Assembly (NCBI GenBank): GCA_944324685.1
Contig: CALUXG010000034.1
Coordinates: forward strand, 20,868 to 84,867
Length of the DNA stretch: 64,000 nucleotides
Direction: 5' to 3'
Source of the DNA: an uncultured Elusimicrobiales bacterium
GTDB lineage: Bacteria; Elusimicrobiota; Elusimicrobia; Elusimicrobiales; Elusimicrobiaceae
The number at the start of each line of letters is the position of its first letter. The stretch's first letter is position 1. The notes beneath the pieces are model-generated. The model was not told where the DNA came from. It saw only the letters and a program-made list of their open reading frames with translations, and ran no database searches. Below, piece by piece: positions 9,844-19,487 of the stretch. The position numbers and the translations under genes were made by a program.

Positions 9844-10749
9844 ATGGAATCGCTACGCGACATACGCCAAAACATAAAAGCCATTCGCTCCACACAGCAA
9901 ATCATGCAGACGATGAAAATGATTTCCAGCGCGCGCATACGCAAAGCGCAGCAAACCATGGACAACGCCCGCCCTTTTGCCAAAAAAATGTTGGATATGG
10001 TGGCTGATTTGAAGCAGGAAGTTTTGGCTTTGCCCGAACCGCAGGACGGCACGGAAAGCTGGGCCTCCCGTTTTTTTGTAAACAAAACGGCGGACGCCGG
10101 AAAAATAGGATTGGTAGTCATCACGGGCGACAAAGGATTGGCCGGTTCATTCAATGCGGTCATTTTGCGCGCGGCCGTGGCGTTCTTGAAAGAAAACCAA
10201 GACAAGGAAATTGCCGTTTTTTGCATTGGCAAAAAAGGGCGGGATTTTATCGGGCGTTTGAAGCATAAAAACATTAAAATTGTCTATGACAGCGTAGGTA
10301 TTTTTCCAAAAATCACCTATGCGCATGCGGAACTTTTAGGCGAAGCCGTGATGAAAGAATTCTTTCATAACAAGCTTGCTTCCGTTACGTTGATTTACAA
10401 TGATTTTAAGTCTATGGGCAGCCAAAGGCTGGTACAGCAGGAGCTGTTGCCCTTTTCATTGGATCAGGAGGTCAAACAAAACGATGAAACGGAGTTTTTG
10501 TTTGAGCCGAACGTGTCGGAAATTTTTCGTTTGTTGGTGCCGCGCCTGATAAAGGCCAATATGTACCGCATTTTGCTGGAAAGCCAAGCAGCCAATTTGG
10601 CCGCCACCATGAATGCCATGGACGCCGCCAGCAAGAACGCCAGCGACTTGGCGGACGCTTTGGGCGTTAAGCTCAATAAAGTGCGCCAAGCGGGCATTAC
10701 CAATGAAATTTTGGATATTGTGAACGGGGCCAATGCCCTAAACGGATAA
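9844..10749 (+). CDS. atpG: F0F1 ATP synthase subunit gamma
   Basis: 301-residue central-shaft subunit. The N-terminal helix begins with the family pattern (LRDIRQNIKAIRSTQQI) and the C-terminal helix contains the conserved AAxxNAxxNAxD-type stretch (MNAMDAASKNASDLAD...), which together form the rotating coiled coil inside alpha3beta3. The central Rossmann-like domain has ITGDKGLAGSFN. Slightly long for the family (about 290). An AAGGA ribosome-binding site is present. Confidence 0.95.
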   Translation: MESLRDIRQNIKAIRSTQQIMQTMKMISSARIRKAQQTMDNARPFAKKMLDMVADLKQEVLALPEPQDGTESWASRFFVNKTADAGKIGLVVITGDKGLAGSFNAVILRAAVAFLKENQDKEIAVFCIGKKGRDFIGRLKHKNIKIVYDSVGIFPKITYAHAELLGEAVMKEFFHNKLASVTLIYNDFKSMGSQRLVQQELLPFSLDQEVKQNDETEFLFEPNVSEIFRLLVPRLIKANMYRILLESQAANLAATMNAMDAASKNASDLADALGVKLNKVRQAGITNEILDIVNGANALNG

Positions 10750-12189
<1,440 letters not shown>

Positions 12190-12191
12190 TT

Positions 12192-12605
12192 ATGCCTAAA
12201 ACATTGACCTTAAACCTCATTACTCCGCAAAAGCAGCTCTTGAATGCGCTGCCCGTGCAGGCGGTCGTATTGCCGGCGGCGGAAGGGGAAATGGGCGTAT
12301 TGCCGGGGCATATTCCTATGGTTGTCAAATTGGATTTTGGCTCTCTGCGTTATACCAAAGACGGCAAAGAAGAAGAATTTGCCGTCTTGGGCGGTTTTGC
12401 CGAAATTTTGCGCAATGCGGTAAATGTTTTTGCCGAGGGGGCGGATCTGGCGGACGAAATTAATGAGGAAGAAGAAAAACAAAAAATCAAACGCGCCAAG
12501 GAATCCCTCTCAAATAAAGACGCTGACATTGACTTTGAATTGGCCGAGTTGGAAATCAAACAGGCGATTGCCCGCATGAAAGTGAAGAAACGGCATTTGG
12601 GGTAG
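12192..12605 (+). CDS. atpC: F0F1 ATP synthase subunit epsilon
   Basis: 137-residue subunit that binds the foot of gamma and regulates rotation. The N-terminal beta-sandwich contains the family pattern AAEGEMGVLPGHIPMV (about residues 31-46), and the C-terminal part is a charged helical hairpin rich in Glu/Lys. It ends the operon. Confidence 0.94.
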   Translation: MPKTLTLNLITPQKQLLNALPVQAVVLPAAEGEMGVLPGHIPMVVKLDFGSLRYTKDGKEEEFAVLGGFAEILRNAVNVFAEGADLADEINEEEEKQKIKRAKESLSNKDADIDFELAELEIKQAIARMKVKKRHLG

Positions 12606-12619
12606 TATGGTAGTATGAT

Positions 12620-12656
12620 GGCACCGGCGTCCACCGCGGTGCCGTTGCCGTTTTTT
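12620..12656 (+). terminator. Probable terminator of the ATP synthase operon
   Basis: GGCACCG (12620-12626) pairs with CGGTGCC (12637-12643); a T6 run starts 8 bases after the stem. The gap between stem and T-run makes it less ideal than others in the window. Confidence 0.6.
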
Positions 12657-12773
12657 GCTGAAAGACGCCCGAGCATGGACTCGCTTTTTTTTTTGATCCC
12701 CTATACATGGCGAAAAACAAACGCCGCTAAGACGTGTTTTTGAACGATTAGATACCATTGTAGGGAGAAAAAA

Positions 12774-13241
12774 ATGAGAAGAGGATTTACCCTAATTGAA
12801 CTGTTGGTCGTGGTGCTTATCATTGGCATTTTGGCTGCCATTGCGCTGCCGCAGTATGAAAGAGCCGTCCATTCCGCCCGCATGCGGGAAGTGTCCGTCA
12901 GAACCAAATCTTTAGAAAACGCGTTGGATATGTATAAAATGTCCACGGGCGATTCCTTTCAAGGGGAAGCCGCAGATTTGGTGCATATTTATGAGGACGT
13001 GTTTGCCGGTTTGACGTTTGACGGAACGTATTATCACTCTAAAAACATCATGTATGGTATCGATAATTATAAATGGATCGCCATCTATACGGATGCAAAC
13101 GGGGAATGGATAACCGAAATGGGCGGAGTCAAACAGGATGACGGCACATGGTTTCGGTATTGTTATCATGAATCGGATTTGGGGGAATTTTTATGCAGCC
13201 AGATGGAATCTCTCGGTTGGGATAGTACCAGCGGTTTCTAA
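12774..13241 (+). CDS. Type IV pilin-like protein (pseudopilin), orphan
   Basis: 155-residue prepilin. A four-residue leader MRRG ends at the prepilin-peptidase site G|F, followed by the N-methylated helix (FTLIELLVVVLIIGILAA..., about 25 residues) with the conserved Glu at +5. The C-terminal domain is unlike any pilin I recognise and has a Cys pair (YCYHE...FLC) that could form the closing disulfide loop. AGGGAG precedes the ATG. No pilus assembly, prepilin peptidase or ATPase gene is nearby, so it must depend on machinery elsewhere. Its N-terminal ~25 mature residues are nearly identical to the pilin at 48.8 kb, while the rest is unrelated. Confidence 0.85.
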   Translation: MRRGFTLIELLVVVLIIGILAAIALPQYERAVHSARMREVSVRTKSLENALDMYKMSTGDSFQGEAADLVHIYEDVFAGLTFDGTYYHSKNIMYGIDNYKWIAIYTDANGEWITEMGGVKQDDGTWFRYCYHESDLGEFLCSQMESLGWDSTSGF

Positions 13242-13245
13242 TTCT

Positions 13246-13280
13246 AAAAAGGCCCGCTCATAGAAGCGGGCCTTTTATAT
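13246..13280. terminator. Bidirectional terminator between pilin and glyA
   Basis: AAAAGGCCCGCT-CATAGA-AGCGGGCCTTTT, a stem that reads as hairpin plus U-tract on both strands and serves the converging pilin and glyA genes. Confidence 0.92.
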
Positions 13281-13292
13281 AGACGGTCTCTT

Positions 13293-14540
13293 TCAGCCCA
13301 ATTGTGGGTAAAGCGGAAAGTTTTTCAAAAAAGCTTCCACTTCTTTTGCTTCTTGCGCCAGATATGCGTCGTCTTCATGATGTGCGATGGCGCGGTCTAT
13401 GAAGTCGGCCACTTGTTGCATATCGGCTTCTTTCATACCTCGGGTCGTAACGGCCGGTGTTCCCAAACGCAGTCCGCTGGTAACAAAAGGTTTTTCGGGA
13501 TCAAACGGGATGGTGTTTTTATTGGCGGTAATACCGGCTTTGTCCAAGGCGGCTTCGGCCGCTTTGCCCGTCAGAGCTTTGGAGCGCAAATCCAAGCACA
13601 TGACATGGCAGTCCGTACCTCCGGCCACCAGCCGGTAGCCTTTGTTTTTTAACGCTTCGGCCAAGGCCTTGGCATTCAATACCACTTGATGCTGATAGGT
13701 CTTAAATTCGGGTTTTAACGCTTCGCCAAAGCATACGGCTTTGGCCGCAATGACGTGCATGAGCGGCCCGCCCTGTACGCCCGGGAATACGGCGGAATTA
13801 ATGGCTTTGGCCAAGCTTTCTTTGCATAAAATCAGTCCGCCGCGCGGTCCGCGCAGGGTTTTATGCGTGGTGGTGGTTACTACGTCGGCATACGGCACGG
13901 GATTAGGGTATTCGCCGGCGGCAATCAGTCCTGCATAATGCGCCACGTCGCAGGCCAAATACGCCCCGCAGGAATCGGCGATTTCCCGCAAGCGTTTCCA
14001 ATCAAATACGCGTGAATAATTGGACGCGCCGGCCATAATCAATTTTGGTTTGTGCTGCAGGGCCAAAACGGCGGCTTCGTCATAATCAATTTCCTCGGTG
14101 TCTTGGCGCACGTTCATGGCAACGATATTGAAATATTTGCCGGAGAAGTTCATGGGATGGCCGTGCGTCAAATGTCCTCCGTGCGAAAGATTCAGGCCCA
14201 GCACGGTGTCCCCGGGTTTTACCAGCGCCACATATACGGCCATATTGGCTTGTGCGCCGGAATGGGGCTGGACATTGGCATGCTGTGCGCCAAAAATTTT
14301 TTTGGCGCGTTCAATGGCCAAATTTTCTACCACGTCCACAAATTCACATCCGCCGTAATAGCGTTTGGCGGGGTATCCCTCCGCGTATTTGTTGGTCAGC
14401 ACGGACCCCTGCGCCTGCATGACGGACAACGAGGTAAAATTTTCCGAAGCGATCAGCTCTAATTTGCTGCGTTGGCGGTTTAATTCGGCCGCCACCGCGG
14501 CGAAAACTTCAGGGTCTTGTTTTTGCAATTCGGGATACAT
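13293..14540 (-). CDS. glyA: Serine hydroxymethyltransferase
   Basis: 415-residue PLP enzyme interconverting serine and glycine while charging tetrahydrofolate with a one-carbon unit. The PLP lysine is in [16 protein letters not shown], and the N-terminal [10 protein letters not shown] motif is exact. The start at 14540 is chosen because AAGGAG lies upstream and the protein then has the standard N-terminus. Single-gene unit ending at the shared terminator. Confidence 0.97.
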   Translation of the reverse strand: MYPELQKQDPEVFAAVAAELNRQRSKLELIASENFTSLSVMQAQGSVLTNKYAEGYPAKRYYGGCEFVDVVENLAIERAKKIFGAQHANVQPHSGAQANMAVYVALVKPGDTVLGLNLSHGGHLTHGHPMNFSGKYFNIVAMNVRQDTEEIDYDEAAVLALQHKPKLIMAGASNYSRVFDWKRLREIADSCGAYLACDVAHYAGLIAAGEYPNPVPYADVVTTTTHKTLRGPRGGLILCKESLAKAINSAVFPGVQGGPLMHVIAAKAVCFGEALKPEFKTYQHQVVLNAKALAEALKNKGYRLVAGGTDCHVMCLDLRSKALTGKAAEAALDKAGITANKNTIPFDPEKPFVTSGLRLGTPAVTTRGMKEADMQQVADFIDRAIAHHEDDAYLAQEAKEVEAFLKNFPLYPQLG

Positions 14541-14660
14541 ACACGCTCCTTGAAAACAGTGGATTTTTGCGCCGGCTGTGCGCGTGCGCCTTTTCTTATA
14601 TTTTACTATGAAAAGAGGTGAAATTTTCATATAATTTATTAAACAGAAAACAAATAAAAA

Positions 14661-14680
14661 CGCGCCGTTTTTGCGGCGCA
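14661..14680 (-). terminator. Hairpin facing away from the DHS-like gene (possible antisense terminator)
   Basis: GCGCCG-TTTTTG-CGGCGC palindrome. On the minus strand it is followed by GTTTTTATTTG, so it resembles a weak terminator for minus-strand transcripts. It also lies in the leader region of the plus-strand gene at 14710. Role uncertain. Confidence 0.3.
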
Positions 14681-14709
14681 TATTCTCATAGGCAGAGGTG
14701 TAACAAAAA

Positions 14710-15792
14710 ATGGCAAAACTCACGCAAAAAGACTTCCTCAAAAGCACCATCAAACACATTGACATGAAAAAATACAATGTGGTTCCTATGGTGGAAGCGT
14801 TTGAAAACATGGCGTATTCTTCCCGCGATTTGGCCCGCGCCAGCAAAATCTACCATCAAATGTTGTCCGACAAAAACTGCTCCGTTATTTTGTGCATTGC
14901 CGGCTCTTTGATTTCAGCCGGACTGAAAAAAATCATTGTGGACATGATTCAAAATAAAATGGTGGACGCCATAGTTTCCAACGGCGCCAACATTGTGGAC
15001 CAAGATTTTTTTGAAGCGCTGGGCTATAAACATTATTTGGGCAGCCAGCATAACGCCGATGATAATTTATTGCGCGATTTGCATATTGATCGTATTTACG
15101 ACACCTACATTAACGAAGATGAGCTGAAAGTGTGCGATGAAACCGTCCACAAAATTTGCAACGCTTTGGAGCCTCGGCCGTATTCTTCCCGCGAATTTAT
15201 TTGGGAAATGGGCAAATGGCTGGAGAAAAACAAAAAAGGCAAAGACAGCGTCGTATATAATGCATATAAATACGGCGTGCCTATATTTGTACCGGCTTTT
15301 TCCGATTGTTCCGCAGGATTTGGTTTTGTGGCCCATCAAACCGAGCGCCCGACGGCGCATGTAACCATAGACAGCGCCAAAGATTTCTTGGAATTGACCA
15401 AAATCAAAATCAAAGCCAAAGAAACCGGACTGATGATGTTCTCCGGCGGCGTGCCGAAGAATTTTGCGCAAGACACAGTGGTGGCCGCAGAAATTTTAGG
15501 GGCGGAAATTCCCATGCACAAATATGCCGTACAAATCACGGTAGCCGATGAGCGCGACGGCGCGCTGTCCGGCTCTACGCTCAAAGAAGCTTCCAGCTGG
15601 GGCAAAGTATCCACCGCGCTGGAGCAGATGGTATACGGAGAATGCACGACGCTGATTCCGCTGATTATCGGCTACGCATACCATAAAGGCGCATGGAAAA
15701 AACGCAAAGCGACCAACTATGTTAAATTCTTGCAAGACGAAGATAAAAAAATCGCGGCGTTAAAAGCCAAAGAGAATAAAGCCAAAAAATAA
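14710..15792 (+). CDS. Deoxyhypusine synthase-like protein
   Basis: 360-residue member of the deoxyhypusine synthase fold. In eukaryotes and archaea the enzyme uses NAD and spermidine to modify a lysine of eIF5A. The catalytic-lysine region is preserved as ASSWGKV (K299), and the NAD/active-site segment [19 protein letters not shown] fits the family. Bacteria lack classical eIF5A; bacterial family members have been linked to polyamine chemistry such as homospermidine formation, so the substrate here is open. An AGAGGTG lies 7 bases before the ATG. The next gene, a predicted outer-membrane protein, overlaps its stop by one base (TAATG), which suggests translational coupling without an obvious functional link. 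Confidence 0.85.
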   Translation: MAKLTQKDFLKSTIKHIDMKKYNVVPMVEAFENMAYSSRDLARASKIYHQMLSDKNCSVILCIAGSLISAGLKKIIVDMIQNKMVDAIVSNGANIVDQDFFEALGYKHYLGSQHNADDNLLRDLHIDRIYDTYINEDELKVCDETVHKICNALEPRPYSSREFIWEMGKWLEKNKKGKDSVVYNAYKYGVPIFVPAFSDCSAGFGFVAHQTERPTAHVTIDSAKDFLELTKIKIKAKETGLMMFSGGVPKNFAQDTVVAAEILGAEIPMHKYAVQITVADERDGALSGSTLKEASSWGKVSTALEQMVYGECTTLIPLIIGYAYHKGAWKKRKATNYVKFLQDEDKKIAALKAKENKAKK

Positions 15793-16643
15793 TGTTTCAT
15801 TTGCGCCTGCTGTTTGCGTTGGTTTTATTGGTCTGCCCGTGGGTGTATTCCTACGGGCAGCTCCATTTTGCCGGCGTACACGGAGAACGCGGCTATGCCG
15901 CCATGCGGGGAAATTTCCGGTGGGATTTGGACAACGGCTTGGTGTTGACTCCGTCCGGCGGCTACTACCGCATGAGCGACAGCGAAGAAGACGAACAGGG
16001 GGCTATGCTCAAAGGAGCTTTGATGGCGGAGTACGAACTTACGGATTTTTTAACCGCCGTGGCGGGAGCTTCGTATGTGCCTAAAAATTTAGGTTTCCAA
16101 AATGTAGGCTATGGCGCCGGATTGAGATATGTACTGTGTTACCGCTGTGGTATTTTCAAGAATCCGTTTGTCGGCGTTTATGCGGGGCAGACCCGTTACA
16201 AAATAGACAGAGATTTGCATGGAAACGAGCTGGAAAACCGTTTTAAGACCGTGGCGACGGAACTCAGTTTGCTCTTGGGTACGCAGATGGGCCGTTTTGC
16301 GCTGCAGACACAGTATGATAAAGTGATAAAATATAATAATAAGCCGCCTCAAGACATCACATCTAACTGGACGCAAATTCCATTTATGACGGCGGTTGTA
16401 CAAGGATTTGTCAGCGATGTGGCCGCCGTCCGTTTGGCATACCGCACGCGCTGGATAACGCCTTACGCCGTGTATTCGCGGTACAAATATTTAGTCAACA
16501 GCGATCATACGGTATCCGTTGCCGCGGGTTTGGCTTTGCATTTAGGGCTGACCACCGTCAGCGGCGGCGTGGAGATTTTTGAACAAAACAGAGAAGAAAA
16601 CCGCAAGACATATTTCTTTATGTCGGCTACTACAGAGTTTTAA
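15792..16643 (+). CDS. Predicted outer-membrane beta-barrel protein
   Basis: 283 residues. Signal peptide over about residues 1-20 (hydrophobic core, then YSYGQ). The mature part alternates polar and aromatic residues in short Gly-bounded strands and ends in TTEF, a C-terminal Phe as in Bam-assembled barrels. No family recognised. It overlaps the stop codon of the DHS-like gene by 1 bp and is followed closely by a DoxX-like gene, so the three probably form one unit. Two Cys (LCYRCG) occur mid-protein, which is unusual for a barrel. Confidence 0.65.
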   Translation: MFHLRLLFALVLLVCPWVYSYGQLHFAGVHGERGYAAMRGNFRWDLDNGLVLTPSGGYYRMSDSEEDEQGAMLKGALMAEYELTDFLTAVAGASYVPKNLGFQNVGYGAGLRYVLCYRCGIFKNPFVGVYAGQTRYKIDRDLHGNELENRFKTVATELSLLLGTQMGRFALQTQYDKVIKYNNKPPQDITSNWTQIPFMTAVVQGFVSDVAAVRLAYRTRWITPYAVYSRYKYLVNSDHTVSVAAGLALHLGLTTVSGGVEIFEQNREENRKTYFFMSATTEF

Positions 16644-16654
16644 CGGGGGAAAAT

Positions 16655-17107
16655 ATGGGTAAACAGGACGGTGCGCCGGTTTTGCATTGTAATATTGATG
16701 AAAAAGCTTTTTCCAAAGCCATGTTTTTGTGTCGTTTTTTTACAGGGGCGGCTATGGTGTATTTTGCTTTGGGAAGTTTGTTTTATTGGCGGGAATTTTT
16801 AGTCAATACGGCCGCTTTGGGGCTGCCGTGGCCGGTGTCTTTGGCTTTCTTTTTTATTACAGCGGAATTGTTTTTGGGACTTTTTTTGCTGCTTGGCTGG
16901 CATACGCGTGTGAGCGCGGCGGCGTCTTTGCCGTTGGTTGTGATATGTGCTATCATATTCTTCGCGGGGGAATATAATAAGGCGTTTGCCGGCCTGTGCA
17001 TATTGGCCTGTGCCCCGCTGTGTACGCTGCTTTTGCTGGGGCCGGGTATTTTTAGCTTGGACTATAAACGCAGTTTGCGTGCCGCCCGCCGTTTTTTCAG
17101 AGGATAA
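16655..17107 (+). CDS. DoxX-like four-helix membrane protein
   Basis: 150 residues with four hydrophobic segments (about 25-45, 60-80, 85-105, 108-130) and a basic C-terminus, the size and topology of the DoxX/DoxD family. The segment before helix 2 (LGLPWPVSLAFFFITAEL) and the Glu in helix 2 followed by LLLGWHTR are DoxX-like. Function in this family is varied and mostly unproven. GGGGGAAA precedes the start; dnaX begins 3 bp after its stop. Confidence 0.6.
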   Translation: MGKQDGAPVLHCNIDEKAFSKAMFLCRFFTGAAMVYFALGSLFYWREFLVNTAALGLPWPVSLAFFFITAELFLGLFLLLGWHTRVSAAASLPLVVICAIIFFAGEYNKAFAGLCILACAPLCTLLLLGPGIFSLDYKRSLRAARRFFRG

Positions 17108-17110
17108 TAT

Positions 17111-18892
17111 ATGAGTGAAGAAAACCATTCCTACGTCAGTTTGGCCAATAAGTACCGTCCGCAGAAATTTGAAGATTTAATCGGGCAGGAAAATATTTCA
17201 AAAACTTTGCAAAATGCATTAAAATTAGGCCGTATTGCGCATGCGTATTTGTTTTACGGCCCGCGCGGCTGCGGAAAAACAACAACCGCCCGTATTTTGG
17301 CCAAAGCCTTAAACTGCACCGGCCACGGACAAGACAAGCCTACGCCTCAGCCTTGCGGAACATGCCCTCAATGCCGCGAAATTGCCCGCAGCGAAGACAT
17401 GGACGTGCTGGAGCTGGATGCCGCTTCTAATACGCAAGTGGAAAAAGTGCGTGAAGCCATTATTGATACGGTGGCTTTGGCGGCGTCGCGCGATCGTTAT
17501 AAAGTGTTTATTTTGGACGAGGTGCATATGCTTTCGGCCAGTTCTTTCAACGCCTTGCTCAAAACCATAGAAGAACCGCCGCAGCATGTTGTGTTTATTT
17601 TAGCTACGACGGAAAAGCATAAGGTTCCAAGCACCATTGCCAGCCGCTGTCAAACGTTTCGTTTCCGTCCCATGACGGTGGATGAAATCACCGATCATCT
17701 TTTGGATTTGGCGCAAGCGGAAGGATTGGATTTAACGGAAAAAGCCGCGCGGATTATTGCCAAAAACGCAGGCGGAGCCATGCGGGACGCATTGACGCTG
17801 ATGGACCGTGCCATTGCTTATTCCAATGGAAAAATAGATGAAAAACTGGTGGCGGAAATGTTGGGATTGACTCCGCAGGAGCTGTTGGCTCAAACGGTAC
17901 AGGCTTTGGTGGATAAAAACGGCGCGGCCTTGCATGGAGTTTTTGACACGTTGCGGGCGGAAGGTTTTGACGCAAATTCTTTTTTGAAAGACTTAAAGAA
18001 CGTATTGGGCGATTTATTTTATTTTTCGCATGGGCAGGCCGCGGCGCCTTTTGAGGCGGCCGCCGACATTACGGCCCGCGCCTCCGCGGGATTGCTGGCC
18101 GTGTTGTCGCGCAAAGTGAACAAATTGGCGGAAGAAGTAAAGTTTTCGGACAATGCATTAGTCAGCGCGGAAGTCGGTTTGTTTACGGTTATGGACAGCT
18201 GTTTTGACGTGGAAGGGTTTATCCGCCGGCTGGAAGTTTTGGAACGCGGCGAAGCCGCTCCTCCCTCCTCCTCGGCCGGTTCCCGCCCTGTTTTACAAAA
18301 CAATACGGAAGAAAAAAAGGAAACACCCATTTTTACGGCGCAAAAATCGAATTTCTCTTCCATAGAAACGGCAAAATCCTCTTTTTCTGCGCCGCAGCCC
18401 AAACCAGAAGACTTACCCCCACAGGCAAACACGGCTGTTTCCAAAATAATTTCAGACAATCGCCAGCTGTGGGACGCCATGCTTAAGGCTTTTTCGGGCA
18501 GTCCTTTCGTATATGACGTGATGACTAACTGCAAAGTACATTTCGAAGGGGACGTTTGGACGATTTCTTTTGGCAAAGACAAAGACTTTTATAAAATCCC
18601 CGCGCAGAATAAATTACCGGAAATGGAAAAGACGGCTCTTAAACTTGGAGGCCGCAAAATTACCCTGCAGCTCTCTTCCGAAGATACGGCTGCCCCACGG
18701 GAGAAAAAGCAAGCGCTTTCTTCTGCTGTTGTCCCCTCCCAATCTCTGACGCCGCAGCCAAAGATAAGCGAGGAAGAACCTTTTGCCAAGGGAGATTTTT
18801 CCGCCGATATGGAACCCCACAAATCGGGGCAAGACGTTCCGGAAGAATTGAAGGGAATTTTGAATATTATTGACGGAGAAGTATTGGCGTAA
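17111..18892 (+). CDS. dnaX: DNA polymerase III subunits gamma and tau
   Basis: 593-residue clamp-loader ATPase. The Walker A GPRGCGKT is at residues 50-57, a zinc module has the CGTCPQC knuckle, Walker B is LDEVHML, and sensor 1 lies in ILATTEKHK. After the three AAA+/collar domains (to ~370) comes a Ser/Pro/Lys-rich linker and a tau-like C-terminal domain. At codons 400-403 the mRNA reads GAA AAA AAG, containing the heptamer A AAA AAG used for the -1 frameshift that makes gamma in E. coli. A -1 shift here would add 55 residues before a stop at 18484. recR overlaps the next frame. Confidence 0.95.
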   Translation: MSEENHSYVSLANKYRPQKFEDLIGQENISKTLQNALKLGRIAHAYLFYGPRGCGKTTTARILAKALNCTGHGQDKPTPQPCGTCPQCREIARSEDMDVLELDAASNTQVEKVREAIIDTVALAASRDRYKVFILDEVHMLSASSFNALLKTIEEPPQHVVFILATTEKHKVPSTIASRCQTFRFRPMTVDEITDHLLDLAQAEGLDLTEKAARIIAKNAGGAMRDALTLMDRAIAYSNGKIDEKLVAEMLGLTPQELLAQTVQALVDKNGAALHGVFDTLRAEGFDANSFLKDLKNVLGDLFYFSHGQAAAPFEAAADITARASAGLLAVLSRKVNKLAEEVKFSDNALVSAEVGLFTVMDSCFDVEGFIRRLEVLERGEAAPPSSSAGSRPVLQNNTEEKKETPIFTAQKSNFSSIETAKSSFSAPQPKPEDLPPQANTAVSKIISDNRQLWDAMLKAFSGSPFVYDVMTNCKVHFEGDVWTISFGKDKDFYKIPAQNKLPEMEKTALKLGGRKITLQLSSEDTAAPREKKQALSSAVVPSQSLTPQPKISEEEPFAKGDFSADMEPHKSGQDVPEELKGILNIIDGEVLA

Positions 18893-18893
18893 C

Positions 18894-19487
18894 ATGGAAA
18901 GCTTAGACAGACTGGTGCGGGCTTTGCGCAGGCTGCCCGGGGTCGGACCCCGTCAGGCGGAGCGTTTTGCGGCCTATTTTTTACGTGCCCCGCAAGGAGA
19001 GGTGGAAGAATTTCTGTCTGCCGTTTCTGATATGAAAAAGGACGTCCGTCTTTGCCGTCTGTGCCATGCATACAGCGATACGGAAATATGTCCTATCTGC
19101 TCCGATCCGGACAGGGACCGCAGCATTATTTGTGTGGTGGAAGACCCGCAGGACATAGAATCTATAGAAAAAACGGGAGCTTTTACGGGTTTGTATCACG
19201 TATTGCACGGGGCCATATCCCCCATGGAAGGTCGCGGCGCGCAGCAAGTGAAAGTAAAAGAACTGTTGGAACGCGTACAGCGGGCCAATCCTCCCGTAAG
19301 GGAAGTTATTTTGGCCACGGATCCGGATGCGGAGGGAGAAACAACGGCTTTATATCTGGCGGACTTGCTGCATGGGTTGGTGGAGCGTGTTTCCCGCATT
19401 GGATACGGCGTCCCTTTAGGCGGGGATATTGATTATATAGATGAGATGACTTTGGGATATTCTCTTAAAGGCCGTACCAAAATGTAA
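18894..19487 (+). CDS. recR: Recombination protein RecR
   Basis: 197-residue partner of RecO/RecF in gap repair. It has a helix-hairpin-helix (RRLPGVGPRQAERFA), a four-Cys zinc finger (C54, C57, C66, C69), a Toprim domain with ATDPDAEGE, and the usual end SRIGYGVPLGGDIDYIDEMT. The start at 18894 is chosen to give the standard N-terminus and begins 1 bp after the dnaX stop. dnaX-recR adjacency is widespread, though the usual YbaB/EbfC gene between them is missing here. Confidence 0.95.
   Translation: MESLDRLVRALRRLPGVGPRQAERFAAYFLRAPQGEVEEFLSAVSDMKKDVRLCRLCHAYSDTEICPICSDPDRDRSIICVVEDPQDIESIEKTGAFTGLYHVLHGAISPMEGRGAQQVKVKELLERVQRANPPVREVILATDPDAEGETTALYLADLLHGLVERVSRIGYGVPLGGDIDYIDEMTLGYSLKGRTKM

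Noticed and set aside
14540..14846. Longer N-terminus for glyA
   Set aside because: The open frame extends upstream, but it overlaps the divergent gene, and the ATG at 14540 has an exact ribosome-binding site and the family N-terminus.
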